Assembly (NCBI RefSeq): GCF_014534655.1 | Contig: NZ_JACVVD010000005.1 | Location: 372,001 to 436,000, forward strand | DNA length: 64,000 nt | Reading direction: 5' to 3' | Origin: Paenibacillus sedimenti | GTDB taxonomy: Bacteria; Bacillota; Bacilli; Paenibacillales; NBRC-103111 | Shown: positions 24,875-34,297 of the stretch, in pieces | Position numbering within the stretch: the first letter of the stretch is position 1 | How the letters are laid out: the number at the start of each line of letters is the position of its first letter | Position numbers and translations under genes: made by a program | Notes under the pieces: model-generated | What the model was told of the DNA's origin: nothing | The model's input: only the letters and a program-made list of their open reading frames with translations | The model's database searches: none

Positions 24875-25837
24875 TTGAATATCATGCATAGTGCCGCTAA
24901 AGGAACACCGGGTCTCCAAATAAAGGAGCGACGAAGAGCGGAAGCTAAGCGAAGGTTGAACGATAATATCCCTTTGCTCATCTTATTTGTTCCCGTACTG
25001 TTATTTTACGTTATCTTCAAATATGTTCCTATGTTTGGAGCCATCATGGCATTTAAGGATTATAATTTTGCTCAGGGAATTCTGCATAGCCCGTGGAGCG
25101 GATTTCGGAATTTTCAAATTTTGTTTAGCAATCCCCAGACGCTCGGTATTATTCGAAACTCACTGGTACTCAGTGTATTGAATATCGTTGTCGGATTTCC
25201 AGCCCCTATTATTCTTGCTATTTTGTTAAATGAAGTGAGAAAGCAATGGTTCAAGAAGTGGGTGCAGACACTTGTTTACTTGCCACATTTCTTTTCTTGG
25301 GTCATTGTGGGCGGCATCGTAATTACTTTGTTTGCTGAACAGACAGGCATTGTGAATGCGATGCTTGAGCGAACAACCGGCAGCACCACTTTGTTTCTGT
25401 ATAACGAGATATCATGGATTGCGATCTTTGTAGGTTCCGGAATTTGGAAAGAAGCCGGCTTCAGCACGATAATTTTCTTAGCGGCCATTACGAATATTGA
25501 TCCGTCTCTGTATGAGGCGTCCAGTTTGGATGGAGCGAATAAGTGGAAACAGATCTTGTATGTGACGCTGCCGGGAATCAGCTCTACGGCCATCTTAATT
25601 CTCATTTTACAGATGGGCAATGTCATGAGCGTAGGCTTTGATTCCGTTTATGTGCTGCAAAACGCAGGCGTCTATAATGTCTCGGAAGTTATCAGCACAT
25701 ATATTTATAAGGTTGGTATACAGGGAGGACAATTCAGTTTAACGTCTGCGATGGGATTGTTCGAATCTGTCGTCGGCTTCATACTGGTGTTCGCTGCGAA
25801 TATGGCTGCAAGGAAATTTGACCGGGGCCTGTGGTAG
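24875..25837 (+). CDS. Sugar ABC transporter permease, LplB type
   Basis: A 320-aa permease of the LplB/YteP group with KYVPMFGAIMAFKDYNF and an EAA loop YEASSLDGANKWKQILYVTLP. The longest ORF begins at 24773, but GGTGGTGGAG lies just before TTG 24875 (with ATG 24884 as an alternative). About six membrane segments. It is the second LplB-type permease of the window and is clearly distinct in sequence from the one at 8013. It follows the AraC sensor and heads an operon with LplC, lipoprotein, a beta-helix glycosidase and GH130. Confidence 0.92.
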   Translation: MNIMHSAAKGTPGLQIKERRRAEAKRRLNDNIPLLILFVPVLLFYVIFKYVPMFGAIMAFKDYNFAQGILHSPWSGFRNFQILFSNPQTLGIIRNSLVLSVLNIVVGFPAPIILAILLNEVRKQWFKKWVQTLVYLPHFFSWVIVGGIVITLFAEQTGIVNAMLERTTGSTTLFLYNEISWIAIFVGSGIWKEAGFSTIIFLAAITNIDPSLYEASSLDGANKWKQILYVTLPGISSTAILILILQMGNVMSVGFDSVYVLQNAGVYNVSEVISTYIYKVGIQGGQFSLTSAMGLFESVVGFILVFAANMAARKFDRGLW

Positions 25838-25850
25838 GAAGGAGGATTCA

Positions 25851-26726
25851 ATGAGAATTTCAAGTGGTGAGAAATGGTTTTATAGATTGAATTACATTTT
25901 TTTGACAATAGCAGGCTTAAGCTGTTTATTTCCGCTGGTACATCTTTTATCCATTTCCTTAAGTGATCCTCATGCCATTTTATCCGGAAGGGTTACCCTA
26001 TGGCCTGTTGGTTTGACCCTTACAACATATCAATCTTTGTTTGAAGGAACAAGAATCGTCAGTGCCTTCATGAACAGCGTCATTATTACTGTCGTTGGCG
26101 TCATGCTAAGCATGTCGTTTACGATCATGGCGGCATACCCGCTTTCTAAAAAGCGTTTCTACGCAAAGCGTACTTTTACATTGCTTATTGTATTCACCAT
26201 GCTGTTTAGTGGTGGAACGATACCAACCTTTCTTCTTTTGAAATCCCTTGGAGTCCTCAACTCGTATTGGGCGCTATGGCTACCAGGGCTGATAAGCACA
26301 TACAACATGCTTATTATGCGAACATTTTTCGAGAATGTTCCAGATGAACTACTCGAATCGGCCAAGATTGACGGGTGTGGAGAATGGGGGCAATTGTTCC
26401 GGATCATACTGCCGTTGTCACTGCCGGTGATTGCAACTCTGACATTGTTTTATGGGGTTGGATATTGGAATTCCTTCTCGAGCGTCATGATCTTTATTCA
26501 TGATTCGACGAAATATAATTTAGCCGTTTTGGTTCAGCAGATGGTACAGAGTCAATCCATGCTGCAAGAGATGAATAATATTCAGGCTGAGGATATTCAA
26601 CAAGTGACGCCAGAATCGATAAAAGCGGCAGCAGTGTTCGTCATGCTGATTCCGATGCTTGTTGTATACCCTTTTTTACAAAAGTACTTTGTTAAAGGTG
26701 TCATGATTGGTGCTGTTAAAGGCTAA
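25851..26726 (+). CDS. Sugar ABC transporter permease, LplC type
   Basis: A 291-aa partner permease with LFPLVHLLSISLSDPHAILSG and an EAA loop ESAKIDGCGEWGQLFRIILPLS; the C-terminus YPFLQKYFVKGVMIGAVKG is typical. GGAAGGAGG is correctly placed for the ATG at 25851, 13 nt after the LplB stop. Confidence 0.93.
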   Translation: MRISSGEKWFYRLNYIFLTIAGLSCLFPLVHLLSISLSDPHAILSGRVTLWPVGLTLTTYQSLFEGTRIVSAFMNSVIITVVGVMLSMSFTIMAAYPLSKKRFYAKRTFTLLIVFTMLFSGGTIPTFLLLKSLGVLNSYWALWLPGLISTYNMLIMRTFFENVPDELLESAKIDGCGEWGQLFRIILPLSLPVIATLTLFYGVGYWNSFSSVMIFIHDSTKYNLAVLVQQMVQSQSMLQEMNNIQAEDIQQVTPESIKAAAVFVMLIPMLVVYPFLQKYFVKGVMIGAVKG

Positions 26727-26785
26727 TTGACTGCCATACAGGTAAGATCAGATTGTGCCACATTAACTTATTTGGAGGGGATTCG

Positions 26786-28426
26786 ATGAAACATTCATTA
26801 AAGAACATTTCCACTTTGAGCTTGACTTCTTTATTAGTTGGAACAACGCTGCTCGCAGGTTGCTCTTCTTCCGGGGATAAGCCCAGTGCATCATCAGCAA
26901 CGGATACCAATGCTAAGCGAGGATCCATTAGTGTAACGCTGTACGATCGCGGGAAAGTTCCGCCGGAAGCAGGTACGGTTGCGAACAATATGTGGACGAA
27001 ATGGATGAATGAGAAAGGTCCGGTTGACGTAAAATATGTCCCGTTTCCTCGTTCTGAGCAAGTGCAGAAATTAAATTTAATGTTTGCATCAGGAGAAGCG
27101 CCGGATCTCATTCTGGAATACGATGGCGGTTTCTTTGATCAGCTGTATGCTCAAAAGCAGCTTTTGCCACTGGACGATTTGATTGCAAAGCATAGCACTT
27201 CGTACAAAAAATTAATGGAAAAGTACCCGCAGCTTAAGATGCTTGGCCAGAAGGATGACGGCAAAACGTATATGTTCGGACGTATTCTTGGCGCGAAAAA
27301 TAACGATTTTATTTTAGTCCGTAAAGATTGGTTGACGAAGCTCCATTTGGAGGCGCCTAAGAACGTTGAAGAGTTGTTCCAAGCAGCCAAAGCTTTCCGA
27401 GAGAATGACCCGGATGGAAACGGGCAAAAAGATACGTTTGGGCTGAACATTGGCGGAGCATCCGCTGAATCCGTCATTAATTCCATTTTCAATAACGCAA
27501 GCCGCTCCGTGAAGGACGGCAAGCTTGTCAATCCGAACATCGGAGAACAAGCGAAAGCTGCTGCGCAGTTCCAGAAAGATCTGTTTGACGGAGGCATCGT
27601 TGACAAAGATTTCTTGACGGACAAGAACGGTGAAAAAGGGAAGAAAGACTGGGTGAGCGGAAAGCTCGGATTCTATTTTGCAAGTAGCGGTGTGGATAAC
27701 GCATCTCTGCTGGATGAGTATAAATCATTGCTTAAAAATGTTCCTGGCGCAGAAGTTATTGCCCTACCCATACCGGCAGGACCATTCGGCCAATTTAATC
27801 CCGGTTTTAAATCGCCGATTCAAATGACTGGCGGCATTAATGCCAGCGCGAAGGATCCGGAAGCGATCATGAAATATATCGATTTCCTCGTAGAGGAAAA
27901 TACAATTATGACACTGAAAAACGGGATCGAGGGCGTGCATTATACGAAAAACAGCGAAGGGGTTGCTACTCCAATCGACCCGGAAAAGAACAAAAAAGAG
28001 TTGGTTGGCGTTTTGGATTTGCACATTATGAGTTCTATCGGAACGTTGCCGAAAGCGGAACAAGTAACAGTTAAGCTGGATCCGAAAATTCCGGAAGAGA
28101 TGAAATTCGGAGAAATACTAAAGACGGCTGATGCCGCATATTTAAATCCAGCCCATGACTTCGCCTACCCAATTCTAAATTGGCCGGGATTGCCTACCAA
28201 TCTGCAAGTCATCAATAAAAGTACCTCTACGATTAATGACATCTGGAAAAAGTCCATTGTCAGCGGCAGCCAATATACAACAGATCAAGCTTTAGCGGAT
28301 GTTCAAGATTTATGGAAAAAATCAGGCGGTCAGCAAATCGATCAATTTTATAGTGATTGGATTAAAAACAACGCTGATAAGATTATTTACAACCGGGACT
28401 TTATAAAAACGATTAACAATCAATAG
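26786..28426 (+). CDS. Extracellular solute-binding lipoprotein
   Basis: A 546-aa substrate-binding lipoprotein. The signal peptide ends in LLAGC (lipobox Cys at about 25). The mature part has ASGEAPDLILEYDGGFFDQL and ILVRKDWLTKLHLEAPKNVEEL, typical of the large LipO-type binding proteins that work with LplB/LplC. TTGGAGGGG precedes the ATG at 26786. It is the ligand receptor of the importer at 24875-26726; oligogalacturonide, rhamnogalacturonan or mannan fragments are possible. Confidence 0.92.
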   Translation: MKHSLKNISTLSLTSLLVGTTLLAGCSSSGDKPSASSATDTNAKRGSISVTLYDRGKVPPEAGTVANNMWTKWMNEKGPVDVKYVPFPRSEQVQKLNLMFASGEAPDLILEYDGGFFDQLYAQKQLLPLDDLIAKHSTSYKKLMEKYPQLKMLGQKDDGKTYMFGRILGAKNNDFILVRKDWLTKLHLEAPKNVEELFQAAKAFRENDPDGNGQKDTFGLNIGGASAESVINSIFNNASRSVKDGKLVNPNIGEQAKAAAQFQKDLFDGGIVDKDFLTDKNGEKGKKDWVSGKLGFYFASSGVDNASLLDEYKSLLKNVPGAEVIALPIPAGPFGQFNPGFKSPIQMTGGINASAKDPEAIMKYIDFLVEENTIMTLKNGIEGVHYTKNSEGVATPIDPEKNKKELVGVLDLHIMSSIGTLPKAEQVTVKLDPKIPEEMKFGEILKTADAAYLNPAHDFAYPILNWPGLPTNLQVINKSTSTINDIWKKSIVSGSQYTTDQALADVQDLWKKSGGQQIDQFYSDWIKNNADKIIYNRDFIKTINNQ

Positions 28427-28459
28427 GTCTTATGAACGATTGTTTGGGGAGGGAACAAA

Positions 28460-30058
28460 TTGGACGAAAAATCTGTTCATGCGATTGATTTGCGGGCGGT
28501 GGGTATAGCGGAAGTGCATCCCTATCCGATACCGGAAATTTTTCATAGTTCCAATGAATATGCCTTATCGGCTAATGGAATTCCCATTCCAATAACCGCA
28601 TATACGAAAGATTACGATTATGCCGGTTTCTCGGTAACGTCAGGTAAAGTGCTTTATGAGCTGACTTTGCTTGATGAATCCGAGATCACATCGTATACCA
28701 TTAGCCCGCAAAAGTTGAACATTAAGCCGGTAGTTTCAGGAAATAAAATGACATTTGCAGTGGAGCGAGAAGAGTATCTGATTATTCGGATCAACAACCG
28801 GGTTAAACGTGTCGTACTTGCATCAGATCCAGTTGAAACGGATATGCCGTCACCGACGGAAGAAGGTGTTTTTCATATCGGATTCGAACCGTATGGCATT
28901 GTACCGGAGTCCGCAGAATCCGGAGTTGCGGCTAGAACGATGGCATTTCAACAAGCTTTGGATGATGCCAGTGAGTATGGTACAGCGCGTGGGAATGGGG
29001 TTCAAGGAATCGTATATGTTCCGGCTGGGACCTACTTTGTTACCAATCTGGTCATTAAGAGCAATACGGCTGTTTATTTGGCGCCAGGTTCCGTGCTGAT
29101 CTGCACAAGTCAGATGGCGGAGCTTCAGGAACATTGGTTCAAGGATTCGGTTGGCAAGCCTGTAACTTGGTGGATTTCGACAGCCAATCAATCTAGCCAT
29201 ATTAAAATCTATGGGCGAGGAACGATTGACGGTAATGGAGAAGCACTCTCTGCCAATGGGATGATCAACAATTTGCTGGTGCCGATCGCGACCTCAGCCT
29301 TTCAATTAGACGGCATCACCGTCCGCAACGCTTCCGCCTGGGCCATCACGACAATAAGATCCAAGGAATTGAGCTTTGTACATTTAAAATTGTTCAACAG
29401 CTTGAATATGGGAGAGAATGACGGCATCGATGTATGTGAGTCTCAGAAGGTCGTTATTAAACGTGCGATTGGTATCGGACTTGACGATCCATTCTCAACC
29501 AAAGCTTGGAAGGAAACGACGGATATTGCATCGGGGAAAGTAAGCTGGCCGGGCGAGCCTGAACCTGTCGTCGATGTTTTGTTTGAAGATTGCTTGGCTT
29601 GGACGATCTGTTATGGATTTAAAATCGGCCAAGGCGTCATGCAGAATCAGGAGAATATTACGTTCAGAAACTGCGTTGTCTATGACGCAGCAGTTGGTTT
29701 CGGCATCCATCATAAATACGGGTCAGCTGAAGCAAAACATATTCTTTTCGAAAATATGGAAGTCGAAAATCTCAGCTATATGAATGATGATAACAGTGCT
29801 TGGATGACGATGTTTATCGTGAACGGCAATCAACTTGGGGTCGGACCGATCACGGATGTTAGAGTAAGGAACGTTAAAGTGTACGACAAAGGAAAAGGTA
29901 GCGCGAAGATTCAGGGAGTTCAAGGCGCGTTAATTACGAATGTCCAGTTTCAAAATATTTATATGCCAGGTAACGGGAAAGCAGCGGCGAATACTACCGA
30001 AATGAATTTCTTGATTCAAGAATTCAGTAGCGGGGTTTTCATACTGCCGGGAAATTAG
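28460..30058 (+). CDS. Parallel beta-helix glycosidase, GH28/GH49-like
   Basis: A 532-aa protein with a beta-sandwich-like N-terminal part (about 1-130) and a right-handed beta-helix resembling GH28 polygalacturonases and GH49 dextranase/isopullulanase. The acidic motifs are NMGENDGIDVCES (Asn-Asp-Gly-x-Asp) and GLDDPFSTK (Asp-Asp), the places where catalytic Asp residues occur in these families, followed by a helix repeat with GFGIHHKYG. There is no signal peptide, so it is cytoplasmic and would act on imported oligosaccharides. The start is a TTG behind GGGGAGGG. It follows the importer genes and precedes GH130. Family assignment is by motif only. Confidence 0.75.
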   Translation: MDEKSVHAIDLRAVGIAEVHPYPIPEIFHSSNEYALSANGIPIPITAYTKDYDYAGFSVTSGKVLYELTLLDESEITSYTISPQKLNIKPVVSGNKMTFAVEREEYLIIRINNRVKRVVLASDPVETDMPSPTEEGVFHIGFEPYGIVPESAESGVAARTMAFQQALDDASEYGTARGNGVQGIVYVPAGTYFVTNLVIKSNTAVYLAPGSVLICTSQMAELQEHWFKDSVGKPVTWWISTANQSSHIKIYGRGTIDGNGEALSANGMINNLLVPIATSAFQLDGITVRNASAWAITTIRSKELSFVHLKLFNSLNMGENDGIDVCESQKVVIKRAIGIGLDDPFSTKAWKETTDIASGKVSWPGEPEPVVDVLFEDCLAWTICYGFKIGQGVMQNQENITFRNCVVYDAAVGFGIHHKYGSAEAKHILFENMEVENLSYMNDDNSAWMTMFIVNGNQLGVGPITDVRVRNVKVYDKGKGSAKIQGVQGALITNVQFQNIYMPGNGKAAANTTEMNFLIQEFSSGVFILPGN

Positions 30059-30188
30059 TTTCGGGTGGTGCTAAACATCTGAACAGCGAGCAAGAGGAGG
30101 CCTTAAAGGTCCTTTCGGATAGCATCTAAGCCCATACTGTTGCTGAGCCATTGGTGGTTATAAATACAAACCATAAGGAGGGAATGAA

Positions 30189-31193
30189 ATGAACAATTAC
30201 AACAACGGTCTTTTACCGTCAAGCATGTTGGTTCATCGCCATCCTGCAAATCCAATACTTGCGCCAAAGGATATTCCCTATAATCCAGCTTTGGTATTTA
30301 ATGCAGGCGTTGCGAAATTTCAAGGGAAATATGTGATGGTATTTCGGAACGATTACGGGGATGAAGAAACGCAAACCATTTTACCGCATGTTACGACGAA
30401 TTTAGGACTCGCCTTTAGTGACGACGGTGTAAAATGGGACGTGAGTCCGTTTCCTTGCTGGAGTTGGGAGGACGACGAGGTAATTCGTGTCTATGACCCC
30501 AGATTAACTGTCATCGGCGGCAAATGCTATATGTGCTTTGCGGTCGATACAAAGCATGGGCTTCGCGGAGGCATTGCGGCTACAGAAGATTTTAGCTCGT
30601 TTGATGTACTCAGCTTGTCCGTTCCAGATAATCGAAATATGGTGCTATTTCCTGACAAAATTTGCGGTCACTACGTTCGGTTAGAACGGCCGTTTCCCGT
30701 GTACAGTCGTAATGGTATCGATCGCTTCGATATGTGGATGAGCGATTCCCCGGATTTACGTTATTGGGGTAATTCAAAGCTTGTGCTCGCTGTTGAACAA
30801 GTTCCATTTGCAAATGACAAAATTGGTCCGGGGGCACCGCCAATCAAGACAGATAATGGATGGTTGACTACTTTTCACGCAGTAGATATCGATGCGACCC
30901 GTGGTAAGAATGGTTGGGAGAAAACCTGGAAGAAACGATATACAGCAGGTATTATGCTTCTTGATTTGGAGGATCCAAGTCGAATCGTGGGGATGTCAGG
31001 TTCACCGCTTCTCGTACCGGAAGCTGCTTATGAGGTTGAAGGCGGATTCCGTAATCATGTCATTTTCCCAGGTGGAATGATTCTCGAAGATTCAGGGGAA
31101 GTGAAAATATATTATGGTGCCGCTGATACGGTGGAATGTCTCGCAACTGCAGATGTAAATGATTTAGTACGTCTTTGTCTAGAAGGCAAGTAA
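30189..31193 (+). CDS. GH130-family beta-mannoside phosphorylase-like protein
   Basis: A 334-aa five-bladed beta-propeller protein of GH130. Seen motifs are NPALVFNAGVAKFQGKYVMVFRND, the phosphate-site motif RVYDPRLTVIGGKCYMCFA, then KIGPGAPPIKTDNGWLTTFHA and HVIFPGGMILED. Members phosphorolyse beta-1,4- or beta-1,2-mannosides to mannose-1-phosphate, and some hydrolyse them. TAAGGAGG precedes the ATG. It is intracellular and, with the transporter upstream, probably degrades imported manno-oligosaccharides. Confidence 0.9.
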   Translation: MNNYNNGLLPSSMLVHRHPANPILAPKDIPYNPALVFNAGVAKFQGKYVMVFRNDYGDEETQTILPHVTTNLGLAFSDDGVKWDVSPFPCWSWEDDEVIRVYDPRLTVIGGKCYMCFAVDTKHGLRGGIAATEDFSSFDVLSLSVPDNRNMVLFPDKICGHYVRLERPFPVYSRNGIDRFDMWMSDSPDLRYWGNSKLVLAVEQVPFANDKIGPGAPPIKTDNGWLTTFHAVDIDATRGKNGWEKTWKKRYTAGIMLLDLEDPSRIVGMSGSPLLVPEAAYEVEGGFRNHVIFPGGMILEDSGEVKIYYGAADTVECLATADVNDLVRLCLEGK

Positions 31194-31209
31194 CAGAGGA
31201 GGAACCAAA

Positions 31210-31981
31210 GTGAGTTATGGTGAAGTGCGTATACCCGCGGAATCAATCCCAGTCTCCCACCAGGTGGATGTTGTCATTATTGGAGAGGGACCTGCAGGGA
31301 TTGCGGCTGCCATTAGTGCTGCAGCAGGCGGCGTGAAGACACTATTAATTGAGCAGCGGGGGTTCTTGGGGGGGATGGGGACGGTAGCGCTTGTCCCAGC
31401 TTTTTGCCCGTTTACGGATAAAGTAAAGCCTATTATTCGGGGTCTTGGCTTGAAGCTGATGGAACGTATGAAGCAGTCCTGCAACGAAGACTTCCGCCAA
31501 GCTTATGCGAATTCACTAGATTGGGTGCCTATCGATCCGGAGGTGCTCAGATTACGTGCTCACGGCGGATGATTATTTGCAAGCACGCTCATTTCATGAT
31601 GATATTGCTCGCAATTCTTATTACATTGATATCCATATGACAACGGCAACAAGCAATAAATGACGTTTACCCATTTGGCACCAGGTCAATCCCACGGCGT
31701 ACCATACCGAATATTGCTGCCATTAGGAATCGATAACATGTGGGTGCCGGGGCGAGCAGCTTCCTCAGATCGTGTTGTGCAAGGATCACTACGAGTGATG
31801 CCCAATTGCTTCGCTATGGGAGAAGCATCTGGAACGGCTGCAGATTTAGCGTTGAAGTCTTCTCTGAATTCACGAGAGGTTTCTATTACAGAACTGCAAC
31901 AAAGGTTACTACAGAATGGCGTATGGCTCGGGGAAAAAGTAGGCGCAGTGCAAAGCAATGAAGAAAATGATTGTAAGTGAA
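31210..31981 (+). pseudogene. FAD-dependent oxidoreductase, internally deleted
   Basis: A GTG at 31210 behind AGGAGG begins a good N-terminus with the FAD-binding motif VVIIGEGPAGIAAAISAA, but the frame stops at about 31572. Another frame reads YLQARSFHDDIARNSYYID, ending at about 31662, and a third (from ATG 31660) continues TFTHLAPGQSHGVPYRILLP and SDRVVQGSLRVMPNCFAMGE to the stop near 31980. These are the beginning and end of one FAD_oxidored-type enzyme; roughly 200-250 central residues are missing and at least two frame changes occur. It was the last gene of the GH130 operon. Confidence 0.85.
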
Positions 31982-32099
31982 GAGTTATTCATGGAGCAGT
32001 CTCGGTATAGCATACATTGGAGGAGCTAAGAAATCACTTTTGTCAAAAAGAAGGATACAGTAACGTAAATAAAAACCCGCTCATAGAGTCGTATTTTTT

Positions 32100-32450
32100 T
32101 GACCATTAATAATGATAGATTAGACCAGCCACGGAGCACCCTCAGTTCCAGTATCCCTATGACGCCATGAGGAAACAGACACAGGGGAACGAATGCTCCC
32201 GAGCAAATGTCGAGAATGGTATGTTTTATCATACTGAAGCCTCCTACCTCGGTGAAAAGGCTAACAAGCCGATAAAGAACTTGAACGAGAATACGATGCA
32301 GTACCCGAACAGGAAACTCAACATGAACCAGAAGGCCTGCGCTCCCGTTGGCACACGAATCGGGAATAGCAAAAGTGGCGCTCCGGTCTGCACCTGTTGT
32401 GAAATATGCCAATGAAAGTCAGATGGAATCAGCGTGTAAAGTACTAACAT
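32100..32450 (-). pseudogene. ABC-2 type permease, decayed fragment
   Basis: On the minus strand, one frame (from 32450) reads VPTGAQAFWFMLSFLFGYC and then an FKFFIGLLAF segment, and another picks up FTEVGGFSMIKHTILDICSG with AFVPLCLFPHGVIGIL. Together they match the order of the end of the ABC-2 family permeases with a six-segment fold, but with a frameshift near 32250 and no start or proper end. About 120 codons remain of some 260. Confidence 0.6.
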
Positions 32451-32617
32451 TCCTCCATTGCTATCGCGCGTCCAGCTATAGTTGGTTGTAAATATTTGCC
32501 AACAAATATACAGCCGTACTTACTAATCTGTCAACAATCAATATAGTATTGTAAATAACAAGTTAATAATGTTGTAATTAATATATCAATATTATACCAA
32601 TGAATGATTGATAAGTC
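32451..32617. other. AT-rich non-coding stretch
   Basis: No gene is visible between the ABC-2 remnant and the GntR remnant. The stretch is very AT-rich, with repeated ATATA, TTGTAA and CAATA words that look like former promoter sequence. Confidence 0.5.
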
Positions 32618-32892
32618 ATGACATTATACGAGAAGATATATCGTCATTTGCTGGATGAAATCAAGGCGGGGAAGCTCAAACTAGGTGATCGTATGCCTTC
32701 GGAAAGTGATTTGTCCACTCAGTTCGGCGTCAGCCGCATTACGTCAAAAAAGGGCTTGAGATGATTGCGAATGAAGAATGGATCGTGAGAGTGCGGGGAA
32801 AGGGGCAAATGGGCAGGAGAAGTCACCCGGAACACCACCTGGTCGAGCACAAACTGATTCGGAGGACAATAGAGATTAAAACTTTTGGTTGA
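32618..32892 (+). pseudogene. GntR-family regulator fragment, frameshifted
   Basis: ATG 32618 starts TLYEKIYRHLLDEIKAGKLK and a winged-helix ending PSESDLSTQFGVSRIT, the classical GntR DNA-binding domain. At the TCAAAAAAGGG run (about 32747) the frame breaks; with one base removed it continues GLEMIANEEWIVRVRGKGQ. After that it deteriorates and stops at 32892. The ligand-binding domain is missing. It probably once regulated the GH125 operon beginning 40 nt later. Confidence 0.75.
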
Positions 32893-32928
32893 TATAATAT
32901 AATATATACAATATAAACAAATAACATA

Positions 32929-32983
32929 TTGACATATTTTTATTACAAATGTTATATTAATATCATGAAAGGAAGCGATTACA
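32929..32983 (+). promoter_or_regulatory. Promoter and cre-like site of the mannan operon
   Basis: TTGACA (32929-32934), a 17-nt spacer and TTATAT (32952-32957) form a strong promoter. AGGAAGCGATTACA (32970-32983) matches the CcpA cre consensus at 12 of 14 positions and lies just downstream of the expected start, where CcpA would block elongation. Confidence 0.7.
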
Positions 32984-33003
32984 ATCTGAATAGGAGATGG
33001 ATT

Positions 33004-34278
33004 ATGTATAGTGCGGTTTATCGGAAAATCGAAGAAACAGCTCTTCGACTTCAGCGGATCGACCCGGGACTTTCTGAAATTTTTCAGAAATGCTATCCGA
33101 ATACGCTGGAAACGACAGTGGAACTGTTGGACGACGGGACGTCCTTCGTCATCACCGGAGACATCCCGGCTATGTGGCTTAGAGATTCGTCCGCCCAGGT
33201 TCGTCCTTATGTTCAACTTGCAGCCGAAGATCCGGATGTTCGGCGGATGATACGCGGGGTCATTGAACGGCAGGCCCGATACCTGCTGCTTGATCCGTAC
33301 GCAAACGCATTCAATAAGGAGCCGAATGGAAATGGGCACTCAGGAGACCAAACACTAAAAGGGCCTTGGGTTTGGGAACGGAAGTATGAATTGGATTCAC
33401 TGTGTTACCCCGTTCAACTGTGCAGGGAATATTGGGAAGCGACTCGGGACCGGACGATATTCAGCGAAACTGTACATGCGATGTTTCATCGGATCGTCGA
33501 AGTCATGCGCATCGAACAGCGGCATGACCGGGATTCCGGATATTCCTTCGAAAGAACGGGCTGCCCGCCCTCAGACACACTGGCGTTTGGCGGAAGAGGC
33601 ACCCGAACTAATTATACCGGCATGATCTGGTCCGGTTTCCGGCCAAGCGACGATGCCTGCAAGTTCGGTTTCCTAATCTCTTCGAATATGTTTGCCGCCG
33701 TCATCCTTCGCTATATCGGACAGTTGGCCAAGGAAATTTATCATGACCACGGCTTGAGTGTAAGCGCTTACATGATATCTGAAGAAGTCGAATTCGGCAT
33801 CGAGACATACGGCAAAATCAAGCATCCCGTTTACGGATGGATGTATGCTTACGAAACCGACGGATTCGGCAACTACAATCTGATGGATGACGCCAACGTT
33901 CCGAGCTTGCTGTCTATTCCGTATCTTGGGTATCGGGACGTGAATGACTCGGTCTACCGAAATACGAGAAGTTTCGTTCTAAGCCCGGATAACCCTTATT
34001 TTTCGTCGGGTCGATTCGCGCAAGGCGTTGGAAGTCCGCATACGCCTGCAGGACACGTTTGGCCGATCGGTCTCATCATCCAAGGGCTGACATCGACCGA
34101 TCTGGCAGAGCAGGATGATCTTGTACGGATGCTAGCTTCCACTACCGCCGGCACAGGTTATATACACGAAAGTTTCCATCCTGATGAGCCAGAGACGTTC
34201 ACAAGAGAGTGGTTCGCTTGGGCGAACAGTCTGTTTGGCGAGTTTATCTGCAAATGGCTCGATCGGAAGCTTGAATAA
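33004..34278 (+). CDS. GH125 exo-alpha-1,6-mannosidase
   Basis: A 424-aa metal-independent alpha-mannosidase of GH125 (former DUF1237), which releases mannose from alpha-1,6-linked mannosides. Signature segments are ITGDIPAMWLRDSSAQVRPY, then NAFNKEPNG, SDTLAFGGRGTRTNYTGMIW and SGFRPSDDAC, with AGHVWPIGLI and the final ETFTREWFAWANSLFGEF. The length is typical and there is no signal peptide, so it acts inside the cell. ATAGGAG precedes ATG 33004; ATG 32965 is an unlikely alternative. It is the first gene of the operon with a MalFG-type importer and a GH76 mannanase, consistent with yeast-type alpha-mannan use. Confidence 0.95.
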   Translation: MYSAVYRKIEETALRLQRIDPGLSEIFQKCYPNTLETTVELLDDGTSFVITGDIPAMWLRDSSAQVRPYVQLAAEDPDVRRMIRGVIERQARYLLLDPYANAFNKEPNGNGHSGDQTLKGPWVWERKYELDSLCYPVQLCREYWEATRDRTIFSETVHAMFHRIVEVMRIEQRHDRDSGYSFERTGCPPSDTLAFGGRGTRTNYTGMIWSGFRPSDDACKFGFLISSNMFAAVILRYIGQLAKEIYHDHGLSVSAYMISEEVEFGIETYGKIKHPVYGWMYAYETDGFGNYNLMDDANVPSLLSIPYLGYRDVNDSVYRNTRSFVLSPDNPYFSSGRFAQGVGSPHTPAGHVWPIGLIIQGLTSTDLAEQDDLVRMLASTTAGTGYIHESFHPDEPETFTREWFAWANSLFGEFICKWLDRKLE

Positions 34279-34297
34279 GGAAAGGTGGTCGGAACGT

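Noticed and set aside
32451..32620. AT-rich repeats that might be a CRISPR or replication-origin element
   Set aside because: The repeated words are short and irregular, with no repeat-spacer periodicity and no DnaA-box cluster.
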